A DNA stretch of 64,000 bases. Origin: Wolbachia endosymbiont (group B) of Parapoynx stratiotata. Its GTDB lineage: Bacteria; Pseudomonadota; Alphaproteobacteria; Rickettsiales; Anaplasmataceae. The position numbers were made by a program, and so were the translations under genes. How positions within the stretch are numbered: position 1 is the first letter of the stretch; each line of letters opens with the position of its first letter. Below are positions 27,131 through 37,220 of this stretch, one piece after another. The notes under the pieces were generated by a model. The model had not been told where the DNA came from. It was given only the letters and a program-made list of their open reading frames with translations, and did no database searches. The DNA is taken from positions 496,001 through 560,000 of the forward strand of contig NZ_OX366335.1 of assembly GCF_947250635.1 (NCBI RefSeq). Direction: 5' to 3'.

Positions 27131-28357
27131 ATGCAAATTGATCACGAAACTAGTGTAATTATTGAGGCCATAGAGAAATTTGGTGGTGAGGCAAGACTTG
27201 TTGGTGGATGTGTTAGAGATTCAATTTTGCAGCGTGAAATTCACGACATTGATCTTGCTACTAATCTGCTGCCTAATCAAGCAGTTAAAGCGTTAAAACT
27301 CCGTAATATAAAAACTATTCCAACTGGCTTAAAACATGGAACTATTACTGCGATTTTAAATAAAAGATCCTTTGAGATTACAACGCTAAGGCATGATGTA
27401 AAGTGTGACGGTAGACATGCGAAGGTAGAATTTACTAATGATTGGCAAGCTGATGCTTCAAGGCGCGACTTTACGTTTAATGCTCTTTATGCAGACAAAT
27501 ATGGCCATATATACGACTACTTTGGTGGCATTCAGGACTTAAAAGCACGAAAGTTAAACTTTATAGGTAACGCTGAAGATAGGATTAAGGAAGACTATCT
27601 ACGTATTTTAAGAGCGTTTCGTTTTCACGCTAAAATATGCATAGGAGATTTAAGTGATGAAATATTGGATGTGTGCAAAAAGCATTCACACATGATTCAA
27701 AACCTCTCTGGAGAGAGGATAAGAGAAGAAATATTTAAACTCTTGGAATGCAATGATCCTGCTCCGACACTTAAGAGCATGCAAAAATCTGATGTTTTAC
27801 AAAAAATTATTCCAAAAGAAGTAAAATGCGAAATTTTATCTTCACCACTTCTTATCAACACTAAACCTCCTACAAAACCCTCAGCGTATGTCCATACGCC
27901 TTTCCTAGATCCCACAATCGATGCACTAACAAAATTAGCGTTGCTTATTAGGACTGCTGAAGATAGAGTTAGTCTTGGGGAAGAAGTGAGCAAGTTTTTA
28001 CGTCTTTCAAATAAGCAAAAGAAAAAAATATTATTTTTATTATCAAACAATATCAAAACAGAGCTTTCAGAAAAAGAGCAAAAGAAATACATATCTTTAT
28101 TTGGTAAGGAATTATATTGTGACTTAATGAAGATTTGTGGTATTGAGTCTGGAATAAATGTTGATGAGTATATTTCATTTGCTAAGATGTTTAACATTCC
28201 AAAATTTCCTTTATCTGGTGATGATTTAATAACTATAGGTCATCAACCAGGGAAAAGTTTAGGTAGAAACTTGGAATTGCTACGACAACATTGGGAAGAC
28301 AGCTCCTACACTTTAACAAAGGAGGAGCTAATACTTTATGCTAAGAGCCTACTCTAG
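27131..28357 (+). CDS. cca: CCA tRNA nucleotidyltransferase / poly(A) polymerase family
   Basis: A 408-residue class II nucleotidyltransferase that adds or repairs the CCA end of tRNAs. The signature GGCVRDSIL and the metal-binding DIDLAT (D-x-D) are present in residues 20-45, followed by RRDFTFNALYAD and the RNA-binding ERIREEI. Length is typical. The downstream minus-strand fragment abuts its stop codon. Confidence 0.92.
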   Translation: MQIDHETSVIIEAIEKFGGEARLVGGCVRDSILQREIHDIDLATNLLPNQAVKALKLRNIKTIPTGLKHGTITAILNKRSFEITTLRHDVKCDGRHAKVEFTNDWQADASRRDFTFNALYADKYGHIYDYFGGIQDLKARKLNFIGNAEDRIKEDYLRILRAFRFHAKICIGDLSDEILDVCKKHSHMIQNLSGERIREEIFKLLECNDPAPTLKSMQKSDVLQKIIPKEVKCEILSSPLLINTKPPTKPSAYVHTPFLDPTIDALTKLALLIRTAEDRVSLGEEVSKFLRLSNKQKKKILFLLSNNIKTELSEKEQKKYISLFGKELYCDLMKICGIESGINVDEYISFAKMFNIPKFPLSGDDLITIGHQPGKSLGRNLELLRQHWEDSSYTLTKEELILYAKSLL

Positions 28358-28889
28358 TTATCTAGCTAATCTCTTCATGTTTGATATAGTAGTGTGACTC
28401 ATGGAAGAATTAGGTGTGTATTCTTTTTTAGCTTTTTCTGTTAATTGATACTCGTTTACTCCTCCTTGAGTCTGATTACACATTCCCTGATCTGGGGATA
28501 AAAATTTATCTCTTATACTTGATGCTAGTTGTAACAACTCGATATTACTTGAAAAAAATTCCATTCTACCTTTTATTAACTCCTCCGAAACAATTTCTTG
28601 GAGATTGCTATTATCTTTGCTATGAAAGTTGTTCAAGACAGAATCTGTAATTGCATTAGCAGCTTCCTCATCCCAACTTAAATTTTTCATGCATTTTTTA
28701 ATAGAAAGTAACAGCTTGTCTTTTAACACACCATCACGTAACTCCTTATCTATATTTCCAATATTACAATATTTTTTGACAACTCCTTTAACTTCAGCTT
28801 CTATGATCTCACTTGCTAATTTTTTCAAATTATTTTTTAATAATTCAAGTAACTTATTGCTTTCAAATTTACCATCACTTTGATTTGAT
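28358..28889 (-). CDS. Hypothetical protein, 5' end cut off by IS256 element
   Basis: The frame is open from the IS edge (28889) to 28358 without an N-terminal start; a TTG at 28828 is only an internal possibility. Residues such as SNKLLELLKNNLKKLASEI precede it, so the native gene was longer. It is helix-rich with no recognised domain (KKYCNIGNIDKELRD, LSPDQGMCNQTQGG). The gene is truncated and probably non-functional. Confidence 0.55.
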
Positions 28890-30024
28890 GGGAACGTTCA
28901 AAAAAGTGTGTCAAACCGAAAAAAAAGTAATAAATTGATATAAAAAATGGAGGTTTGATATGGGTCAAGCAAATAGAACTACTGGTTTGGTAGATTATAA
29001 AGAATTAGAAACAAATATCCTGTCATCTATACGAGAAGGAAGACCATTGACAGGAAGAGATGGAGCATTAACACCGTTTATAAAAAGGTTGCTAGAGGCA
29101 AGTCTGGAAGGTGAAATAGAAAGCCACATGTCAGCTAAAAGTGAAGAAAATAACCGAAGAAATGGAAGGAATGCAAAAACTTTACGTACAAGTTCAGGCT
29201 CATTTGAACTATTAACACCAAGAGACAGAGAAGGAAGCTTTGAACCGCAAATAGTCAAAAAAAGGCAAACAAGCCTACATCCAGAACTTGAAGCAAAGGT
29301 CTTAAGCACATATGCCAGTGGCATGGGATACAGAGATATAGCTTCACATGTTGAGGAAATATATGACCACAAAATATCAGCAGCAGAGATATCCAGTATT
29401 ACTGATAAACTGCTACCAGTAATCAATGAATGGCGCAGCCGCCCACTGCAATCAGTGTATCCAATAGTGTTTATGGATGGCATGTTCTTTAAGGTCAAGG
29501 AGGACGGACATTGTATAAGTAAATGCATGTATAATATATTGGGCATAAATCAAAATGGCAGAAAAGAAGTATTAGGTTTTTATTTGGCTGAAAGTGAAGG
29601 AGCTAACTTCTGGTTGGGAGTTCTAAATGACCTAAAAGAGCGAGGAGTAGAAGATATTCTAATTGCCTGCATTGATGGGCTAAAAAGCTTTCCTGCGGCT
29701 ATAAATAGTGTGTTTCCTAAGGCAGAAGTACAGCTATGTATAGTGCATCAGATAAGGAATTCACTGAAATATGTATCTAGCAAAGATGTAAAAGTTTTCA
29801 TGAATGATTTGAAAAAAATATATCGTGCTTCAAGTAAAGAGATCGCTGAGAATTATCTGCTTGAGCTGGAAGAAAAATGGGGAGAGAAGTATCCTTTAGT
29901 TATAAAATCCTGGCAGAACAATTGGGAAAACTTATCCAGTTATTTTAAGTATTCTGGGCAAGTTAGGAAGCTGATTTACACCACCAATCCAATTGAGGGG
30001 TTGCATAGACAAATCAGGAAATTT

Positions 30025-31361
30025 GGGAACGTTCAAAAAAGTGTGTCAAGCCGCATTTTTAGTTCAACTCAATTTTCAATCTATCTGGAAAGAAAATATC
30101 AAGTTGAGAAATAGTTAAAGCCCAATTAGGGAGAGCCATAATCCACTTTTGCTCTACCTTTTTTATAGCACAATATACCTGTTTGTACAAGGCATTTGTA
30201 CTAGTAAATGAACCCTTAGTTTTAGTAAATTTCCTGATTTGTCTATGCAACCCCTCAATTGGATTGGTGGTGTAAATCAGCTTCCTAACTTGCCCAGAAT
30301 ACTTAAAATAACTGGATAAGTTTTCCCAATTGTTCTGCCAGGATTTTATAACTAAAGGATACTTCTCTCCCCATTTTTCTTCCAGCTCAAGCAGATAATT
30401 CTCAGCGATCTCTTTACTTGAAGCACGATATATTTTTTTCAAATCATTCATGAAAACTTTTACATCTTTGCTAGATACATATTTCAGTGAATTCCTTATC
30501 TGATGCACTATACATAGCTGTACTTCTGCCTTAGGAAACACACTATTTATAGCCGCAGGAAAGCTTTTTAGCCCATCAATGCAGGCAATTAGAATATCTT
30601 CTACTCCTCGCTCTTTTAGGTCATTTAGAACTCCCAACCAGAAGTTAGCTCCTTCACTTTCAGCCAAATAAAAACCTAATACTTCTTTTCTGCCATTTTG
30701 ATTTATGCCCAATATATTATACATGCATTTACTTATACAATGTCCGTCCTCCTTGACCTTAAAGAACATGCCATCCATAAACACTATTGGATACACTGAT
30801 TGCAGTGGGCGGCTGCGCCATTCATTGATTACTGGTAGCAGTTTATCAGTAATACTGGATATCTCTGCTGCTGATATTTTGTGGTCATATATTTCCTCAA
30901 CATGTGAAGCTATATCTCTGTATCCCATGCCACTGGCATATGTGCTTAAGACCTTTGCTTCAAGTTCTGGATGTAGGCTTGTTTGCCTTTTTTTGACTAT
31001 TTGCGGTTCAAAGCTTCCTTCTCTGTCTCTTGGTGTTAATAGTTCAAATGAGCCTGAACTTGTACGTAAAGTTTTTGCATTCCTTCCATTTCTTCGGTTA
31101 TTTTCTTCACTTTTAGCTGACATGTGGCTTTCTATTTCACCTTCCAGACTTGCCTCTAGCAACCTTTTTATAAACGGTGTTAATGCTCCATCTCTTCCTG
31201 TCAATGGTCTTCCTTCTCGTATAGATGACAGGATATTTGTTTCTAATTCTTTATAATCTACCAAACCAGTAGTTCTATTTGCTTGACCCATATCAAACCT
31301 CCATTTTTTATATCAATTTATTACTTTTTTTTCGGTTTGACACACTTTTTTGAACGTTCCC
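30025..31361 (-). mobile_element. IS256-family element, copy 3, nested in copy 2
   Basis: 1337 bp with the same inverted repeats, flanked by an 8-bp duplication GGAAATTT (30017-30024 and 31362-31369). This is a clean transposition into the transposase gene of copy 2, in opposite orientation. Confidence 0.95.
30059..31291 (-). CDS. IS256-family transposase, copy 3
   Basis: 410 residues, identical to copies 1, 4 and 5 at the protein level, with an intact GGAGG ribosome-binding site. As an undamaged recent copy it could supply transposase to the others. Confidence 0.93.
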   Translation of the reverse strand: MGQANRTTGLVDYKELETNILSSIREGRPLTGRDGALTPFIKRLLEASLEGEIESHMSAKSEENNRRNGRNAKTLRTSSGSFELLTPRDREGSFEPQIVKKRQTSLHPELEAKVLSTYASGMGYRDIASHVEEIYDHKISAAEISSITDKLLPVINEWRSRPLQSVYPIVFMDGMFFKVKEDGHCISKCMYNILGINQNGRKEVLGFYLAESEGANFWLGVLNDLKERGVEDILIACIDGLKSFPAAINSVFPKAEVQLCIVHQIRNSLKYVSSKDVKVFMNDLKKIYRASSKEIAENYLLELEEKWGEKYPLVIKSWQNNWENLSSYFKYSGQVRKLIYTTNPIEGLHRQIRKFTKTKGSFTSTNALYKQVYCAIKKVEQKWIMALPNWALTISQLDIFFPDRLKIELN

Positions 31362-31533
31362 GGAAATTTACTAAAACTAAGGGTTCATTTACTAGTACAA
31401 ATGCCTTGTACAAACAGGTATATTGTGCTATAAAAAAGGTAGAGCAAAAGTGGATTATGGCTCTCCCTAATTGGGCTTTAACTATGTCTCAACTTGATAT
31501 TTTCTTTCCAGATAGATTGAAAATTGAGTTGAA

Positions 31534-32196
31534 CTAAAAATGCGGCTTGACACACTTTTTTGAACGTTCCCCACTTGTAATGATAATATGATCAAATAAT
31601 CTAACGCTTACAGTACTACATGCTGCTGCTAAGCTCTTTGTTACTTCTTGATCTTCTTCTGAAGGTTCTAAACTTCCCCCAGGGTGGTTGTGTGACATTA
31701 TTACTAATGTTGCATTCTTTATTAATGCTTTTCTTGTAATTTCCTTTATGTATACTGGTGCTTTTTCCATTTCACCAATATAGGATTCTTCTCCAATTAG
31801 TTGACGCCTTTTATTCAAGTACAGTATTTTTACACATTCCCTTTCTGAGTGGCCTATACTTACGTTTAAGTACTCTACTAGCCCTTGTAAGTCCATTATT
31901 GGCTCACTTTTGAGCTTTTCTCTCAGTACCCTTTCTAGTGTTTCCTTAACACACATAATCATTGCTACTGCAGAATCAGTTACTCCTTCTATAACTTTCA
32001 GGTCATCCATTTCTCTACCTAAAATCCTTCCTACTCCTGCATAAGTATTCACCAGATTTTTAGCAATTTCTTGAGCTTGCGGCCTTTCATGTACTGCACT
32101 TAAAAATGTTTCCATTATTTCACGATCAAGTAGTGCTTTGCCTTTGCTTTCTAATATTCTGAATTCTATTTCTTCTTTATTCTTATTATTATTCAT
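31534..32196 (-). CDS. radC: RadC-family JAB/MPN protein, C-terminus cut by IS256
   Basis: 208 native residues (31572-32196) followed by 12 codons read out of the IS end (ERSKKCVKPHF and stop). The JAMM metal motif is intact (MSHNHPGGSLEPSEEDQ), preceded by the usual helical region with VIEGVTDSAVAMI. Only about 15 residues beyond FDHIIITSG are lost compared with normal RadC. RadC proteins of this type are common in Wolbachia prophage and cif islands; their role in repair is unsettled. It is on the same strand as the HTH gene of module 2. Confidence 0.82.
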   Translation of the reverse strand: MNNNKNKEEIEFRILESKGKALLDREIMETFLSAVHERPQAQEIAKNLVNTYAGVGRILGREMDDLKVIEGVTDSAVAMIMCVKETLERVLREKLKSEPIMDLQGLVEYLNVSIGHSERECVKILYLNKRRQLIGEESYIGEMEKAPVYIKEITRKALIKNATLVIMSHNHPGGSLEPSEEDQEVTKSLAAACSTVSVRLFDHIIITSGERSKKCVKPHF

Positions 32197-32594
32197 ATAA
32201 TTTACCCTTCACTAACAACAAACTTTTTTTTAATATTTACTGCTTTATCAGCATTGGCATAGAGCCATAGCTTCCGAGTGAAGTCAAATCAATTTTTCAA
32301 TCTTTTTTACTTATTTTTTCATCAAAAAGTAAAGATATTAATAGATACTGATTTTTTATTTTAAATTTGTTGAATTTCGTCTAAAGAGATGCCTACTGTT
32401 TTTAAAATAATATTGATAGAAATTCCTTCCTTAACTAAATCCTTTGCAATTTTCATCTTTTCTGCTCTTTTCACTTTCTCTTCGCAAATTTGTATGCTTT
32501 CAAACAGAGATTTCATTAGTGCATGACGTAGTTCTTGGCTTTCAATTTTTTTGTATTCTTCAATTAAATTAGGTACCACTTTATCATCTGCATC

Positions 32595-33931
32595 GGGAAC
32601 GTTCAAAAAAGTGTGTCAAGCCGCATTTTTAGTTCAACTCAATTTTCAATCTATCTGGAAAGAAAATATCAAGTTGAGAAATAGTTAAAGCCCAATTAGG
32701 GAGAGCCATAATCCACTTTTGCTCTACCTTTTTTATAGCACAATATACCTGTTTGTACAAGGCATTTGTACTAGTAAATGAACCCTTAGTTTTAGTAAAT
32801 TTCCTGATTTGTCTATGCAACCCCTCAATTGGATTGGTGGTGTAAATCAGCTTCCTAACTTGCCCAGAATACTTAAAATAACTGGATAAGTTTTCCCAAT
32901 TGTTCTGCCAGGATTTTATAACTAAAGGATACTTCTCTCCCCATTTTTCTTCCAGCTCAAGCAGATAATTCTCAGCGATCTCTTTACTTGAAGCACGATA
33001 TATTTTTTTCAAATCATTCATGAAAACTTTTACATCTTTGCTAGATACATATTTCAGTGAATTCCTTATCTGATGCACTATACATAGCTGTACTTCTGCC
33101 TTAGGAAACACACTATTTATAGCCGCAGGAAAGCTTTTTAGCCCATCAATGCAGGCAATTAGAATATCTTCTACTCCTCGCTCTTTTAGGTCATTTAGAA
33201 CTCCCAACCAGAAGTTAGCTCCTTCACTTTCAGCCAAATAAAAACCTAATACTTCTTTTCTGCCATTTTGATTTATGCCCAATATATTATACATGCATTT
33301 ACTTATACAATGTCCGTCCTCCTTGACCTTAAAGAACATGCCATCCATAAACACTATTGGATACACTGATTGCAGTGGGCGGCTGCGCCATTCATTGATT
33401 ACTGGTAGCAGTTTATCAGTAATACTGGATATCTCTGCTGCTGATATTTTGTGGTCATATATTTCCTCAACATGTGAAGCTATATCTCTGTATCCCATGC
33501 CACTGGCATATGTGCTTAAGACCTTTGCTTCAAGTTCTGGATGTAGGCTTGTTTGCCTTTTTTTGACTATTTGCGGTTCAAAGCTTCCTTCTCTGTCTCT
33601 TGGTGTTAATAGTTCAAATGAGCCTGAACTTGTACGTAAAGTTTTTGCATTCCTTCCATTTCTTCGGTTATTTTCTTCACTTTTAGCTGACATGTGGCTT
33701 TCTATTTCACCTTCCAGACTTGCCTCTAGCAACCTTTTTATAAACGGTGTTAATGCTCCATCTCTTCCTGTCAATGGTCTTCCTTCTCGTATAGATGACA
33801 GGATATTTGTTTCTAATTCTTTATAATCTACCAAACCAGTAGTTCTATTTGCTTGACCCATATCAAACCTCCATTTTTTATATCAATTTATTACTTTTTT
33901 TTCGGTTTGACACACTTTTTTGAACGTTCCC
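32595..33931 (-). mobile_element. IS256-family element, copy 4
   Basis: 1337 bp with GGGAACGTTC-type inverted repeats and a perfect 8-bp target duplication TCTGCATC (32587-32594 and 33932-33939), inserted in the HTH regulator gene. Confidence 0.95.
32629..33861 (-). CDS. IS256-family transposase, copy 4
   Basis: 410 residues, same protein as the other intact copies, with all catalytic acidic positions and the ribosome-binding site present. It is co-oriented with the gene it interrupts. Confidence 0.93.
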   Translation of the reverse strand: MGQANRTTGLVDYKELETNILSSIREGRPLTGRDGALTPFIKRLLEASLEGEIESHMSAKSEENNRRNGRNAKTLRTSSGSFELLTPRDREGSFEPQIVKKRQTSLHPELEAKVLSTYASGMGYRDIASHVEEIYDHKISAAEISSITDKLLPVINEWRSRPLQSVYPIVFMDGMFFKVKEDGHCISKCMYNILGINQNGRKEVLGFYLAESEGANFWLGVLNDLKERGVEDILIACIDGLKSFPAAINSVFPKAEVQLCIVHQIRNSLKYVSSKDVKVFMNDLKKIYRASSKEIAENYLLELEEKWGEKYPLVIKSWQNNWENLSSYFKYSGQVRKLIYTTNPIEGLHRQIRKFTKTKGSFTSTNALYKQVYCAIKKVEQKWIMALPNWALTISQLDIFFPDRLKIELN

Positions 33932-34746
33932 TCTGCATCCTCTGTTAGTTCAAGTAGGTCCATGATATTAATCGATAACGCCTTTGCTATCTCATATAAT
34001 CTTCCCAGTGGAACAGCAGTTCTTCCTTGTTCATAGTTGCTTATTTCATCACGTGTTGTACTCATTTTCTTTGCTAAATCCTTCTGAGTATATTCCCGCA
34101 CTAGTCTCCATTCTTTTATCTTCTTTCCTATTTTGCAGTATATAGAACCTATTTTTTCTTCAACACATTCATCAGCAGAGAGGCCAATTGCTTGTGAAAC
34201 AATATCAACAGAAATCCCTGCTTTAACCAGGCCCTTTGCAATTTTTACTTTCTCTGCTTTTTTACTACTTTTCTCACCAACTCGGGTAAATTTTGTTAGC
34301 AAGTAAAACACCTTGCGCAACTCTTGATCATTAATCGTTTTATATTTTCTTACTAGATTTAATATTTCCTCTCCCTTATCTTCAAAACAGATTTTTTCAT
34401 TTGATACAGGAATAAGATCCGTAATATTAATTGATAACACCTTTGCTATAGCGCACAACTTTTCAATCGAAATTTTTCGTGTTCCTTTTTCATATTGTAG
34501 TACTATTTGATATGTTACGCCGATTTTTCCCGCTAAATCTTTTTGAGTATAGCCTCGCTTTAACCTCCAGCTCCTTACTTTTTGTGCTATCTGATACCTT
34601 ATAGAGATATTTGCCATAAATATTATACAGTTTAATACTACCAAATAAAGATATACAAAAGGGATGCTTCTTTCTATGTTTGAATTTTAGTTGAATATTT
34701 CTTCACAATTGTGTATAATTACTAATGCTTTTTAGGTTAATTCGTC

Positions 34747-35676
34747 ATGGCTCTTTCGAAATTTCTTGATCCCAAAAATGACTTGAGCTTTAAAAAGATC
34801 TTTGGCTCTGAAAAGAATAAAAATATCTTAATTCACTTCCTCAACGATATCTTAGGTTTTTCTACTTCTGATCAAATAATGGAAATTGAATTCCTTAGTA
34901 CCATTATGGATCCTGAAATTGCCTCTGACAAACAAAGCATTGTTGATGTTCTTTGCAAAGACTCTATTGGTAATAGATTTGTTATCGAAATGCAACTCGC
35001 TCGTGATAAAGGCTTTGAGAAACGTGCTCAACTTTATGCTGCTAAAGCTTACTCTCGGCAATTAGATAAATCTGGTAATTACATTCATCTTCAGAAAGTC
35101 TTCTTTATTGCTATTTCCAATTGTAACCTTCTGCCTGAAGAAGTTGACTATATTTCTACTCATAATATACGCGATATCAAAACCAATGGGCATTACTTGA
35201 AAGATTTACAATTTGTCTTTATTGAGTTGCCTAAATTTACAAAAAATAAGGTAGAGCAATTAGAGAATACTACAGAGAGATGGTGTTTCTTTTTTAAATA
35301 CGCAGAAGATACAACTGAAGAAGATCTAAAAAAGATAGCAGCAGAAGCTCCGATAATAAAGCTAGCATATGATGAATTAGACAGGTTTCGCTGGAATGAA
35401 AAGGATTTGATCGCATATGAAGAAAGAATATTGAGCGTGCAGAAAGAAAACGCTATCCTTGCTCAAAAACTCGATGATGCTAAACATGAAGGAATCCAAA
35501 TTGGAGAAGAGAAAGGCAGGAAAGAAGGCATCCAAATCGGCCATGAAAAAGGTAAAATTGAAGGTAAAATTGAAGTTGCAAAAAATTCACTCAAGGCCGA
35601 TGTCCCTATAGATGTTATAGCTCAAATTACCGGTCTCTCTCATTCTGAAATTTTACAACTCAGGGAAAAAACATAA
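34747..35676 (+). CDS. Rpn family recombination-promoting nuclease / putative transposase
   Basis: A 309-residue paralogue of the module 1 protein. MALSKFLDPKNDLSFKKIFG opens it, the nuclease core reads SIVDVLCKDSIGNRFVIEMQ, and the C-terminus holds KGKIEGKIEVAKNSL and VPIDVIAQITGLSHSEIL. The C-terminal 36 residues differ at one position from the paralogue, while the N-terminal two thirds differ at many. It diverges from the split HTH gene and faces the 3' end of cifB2. Confidence 0.8.
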   Translation: MALSKFLDPKNDLSFKKIFGSEKNKNILIHFLNDILGFSTSDQIMEIEFLSTIMDPEIASDKQSIVDVLCKDSIGNRFVIEMQLARDKGFEKRAQLYAAKAYSRQLDKSGNYIHLQKVFFIAISNCNLLPEEVDYISTHNIRDIKTNGHYLKDLQFVFIELPKFTKNKVEQLENTTERWCFFFKYAEDTTEEDLKKIAAEAPIIKLAYDELDRFRWNEKDLIAYEERILSVQKENAILAQKLDDAKHEGIQIGEEKGRKEGIQIGHEKGKIEGKIEVAKNSLKADVPIDVIAQITGLSHSEILQLREKT

Positions 35677-35852
35677 ATACTACAACTTATTCACTTCAAC
35701 ATTTATGAAAATCTTCTTTAAGTTAGATATATTCCCTAATTAAGAATCTAATGAACTGTCTAAAATAGCTATAAGGATTGCACATAGAATTATATAAATT
35801 ACTATCATAACGTTACTCAAACTTCTATATCAAAGCTACGTGCTGTAAGTTC

Positions 35853-37189
35853 GGGAACGTTCAAAAAAGTGTGTCAAGCCGCATTTTTAGTTCAACTCAA
35901 TTTTCAATCTATCTGGAAAGAAAATATCAAGTTGAGAAATAGTTAAAGCCCAATTAGGGAGAGCCATAATCCACTTTTGCTCTACCTTTTTTATAGCACA
36001 ATATACCTGTTTGTACAAGGCATTTGTACTAGTAAATGAACCCTTAGTTTTAGTAAATTTCCTGATTTGTCTATGCAACCCCTCAATTGGATTGGTGGTG
36101 TAAATCAGCTTCCTAACTTGCCCAGAATACTTAAAATAACTGGATAAGTTTTCCCAATTGTTCTGCCAGGATTTTATAACTAAAGGATACTTCTCTCCCC
36201 ATTTTTCTTCCAGCTCAAGCAGATAATTCTCAGCGATCTCTTTACTTGAAGCACGATATATTTTTTTCAAATCATTCATGAAAACTTTTACATCTTTGCT
36301 AGATACATATTTCAGTGAATTCCTTATCTGATGCACTATACATAGCTGTACTTCTGCCTTAGGAAACACACTATTTATAGCCGCAGGAAAGCTTTTTAGC
36401 CCATCAATGCAGGCAATTAGAATATCTTCTACTCCTCGCTCTTTTAGGTCATTTAGAACTCCCAACCAGAAGTTAGCTCCTTCACTTTCAGCCAAATAAA
36501 AACCTAATACTTCTTTTCTGCCATTTTGATTTATGCCCAATATATTATACATGCATTTACTTATACAATGTCCGTCCTCCTTGACCTTAAAGAACATGCC
36601 ATCCATAAACACTATTGGATACACTGATTGCAGTGGGCGGCTGCGCCATTCATTGATTACTGGTAGCAGTTTATCAGTAATACTGGATATCTCTGCTGCT
36701 GATATTTTGTGGTCATATATTTCCTCAACATGTGAAGCTATATCTCTGTATCCCATGCCACTGGCATATGTGCTTAAGACCTTTGCTTCAAGTTCTGGAT
36801 GTAGGCTTGTTTGCCTTTTTTTGACTATTTGCGGTTCAAAGCTTCCTTCTCTGTCTCTTGGTGTTAATAGTTCAAATGAGCCTGAACTTGTACGTAAAGT
36901 TTTTGCATTCCTTCCATTTCTTCGGTTATTTTCTTCACTTTTAGCTGACATGTGGCTTTCTATTTCACCTTCCAGACTTGCCTCTAGCAACCTTTTTATA
37001 AACGGTGTTAATGCTCCATCTCTTCCTGTCAATGGTCTTCCTTCTCGTATAGATGACAGGATATTTGTTTCTAATTCTTTATAATCTACCAAACCAGTAG
37101 TTCTATTTGCTTGACCCATATCAAACCTCCATTTTTTATATCAATTTATTACTTTTTTTTCGGTTTGACACACTTTTTTGAACGTTCCC
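35853..37189 (-). mobile_element. IS256-family element, copy 5
   Basis: 1337 bp with the shared inverted repeats and an 8-bp duplication GTAAGTTC (35845-35852 and 37190-37197). It lies in the non-coding space between the Rpn gene and cifB2; the same space in module 1 (about 12230) is uninterrupted. Confidence 0.95.
35887..37119 (-). CDS. IS256-family transposase, copy 5
   Basis: 410 residues, identical to the other intact copies. It lies downstream of the cifB2 3' end on the same strand. Confidence 0.93.
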   Translation of the reverse strand: MGQANRTTGLVDYKELETNILSSIREGRPLTGRDGALTPFIKRLLEASLEGEIESHMSAKSEENNRRNGRNAKTLRTSSGSFELLTPRDREGSFEPQIVKKRQTSLHPELEAKVLSTYASGMGYRDIASHVEEIYDHKISAAEISSITDKLLPVINEWRSRPLQSVYPIVFMDGMFFKVKEDGHCISKCMYNILGINQNGRKEVLGFYLAESEGANFWLGVLNDLKERGVEDILIACIDGLKSFPAAINSVFPKAEVQLCIVHQIRNSLKYVSSKDVKVFMNDLKKIYRASSKEIAENYLLELEEKWGEKYPLVIKSWQNNWENLSSYFKYSGQVRKLIYTTNPIEGLHRQIRKFTKTKGSFTSTNALYKQVYCAIKKVEQKWIMALPNWALTISQLDIFFPDRLKIELN

Positions 37190-37220
37190 GTAAGTTCAAT
37201 ATGGAAAACACATTAACCAC

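Larger units (their letters stand above)
28960..31537 (+). pseudogene. IS256-family transposase split by a nested copy
   Basis: Codons 1-355 lie at 28960-30024 and codons 356-410 plus the stop at 31370-31537. The break falls in HRQIRKF, after the catalytic NPIEG. Read continuously the 5' part runs into copy 3 and gains a foreign tail. All three acidic catalytic positions are in the first part, but the C-terminal 55 residues are lost. Confidence 0.9.
28890..31571 (+). mobile_element. IS256-family element, copy 2, interrupted by copy 3
   Basis: The element consists of 28890-30024 plus 31370-31571, adding to exactly 1337 bp, with copy 3 and one 8-bp duplication inserted within. Both outer ends have the GGGAACGTTC inverted repeat. 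The outer flanks (GATTTGAT on the left, CACTTGTA on the right) do not match. One base difference in the 3' part changes an Ile to Met (TMSQLD), so it diverged slightly before or after being hit. Confidence 0.92.
32361..34617 (-). pseudogene. Tandem HTH transcriptional regulator of module 2, split by IS256 copy 4
   Basis: Native coding lies at 34617-33932 and resumes at 32586-32361. Removing the 1337-bp element with one 8-bp duplication restores an uninterrupted frame (LLELTEDADDKVVPNLIEEY). From ATG 34617 (MANISIRYQIAQKVRSW) the protein is about 303 residues. It has two HTH_3 domains (LKRGYTQKDLAGKIGVTYQ; VREYTQKDLAKKMSTTRDE) and a C-terminal DLVKEGISINIILKTVGIS motif. The present 5' frame still encodes both HTH domains followed by an IS-derived tail. 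Paralogue of the gene at 13420. Confidence 0.8.

Noticed and set aside
14246..31571. Simple inversion between IS copies 1 and 2 as the cause of missing target duplications
   Set aside because: After re-inversion the flanks would be TAAAATAG with ATCAAATC, and AACTCAAA with CACTTGTA, which do not match.
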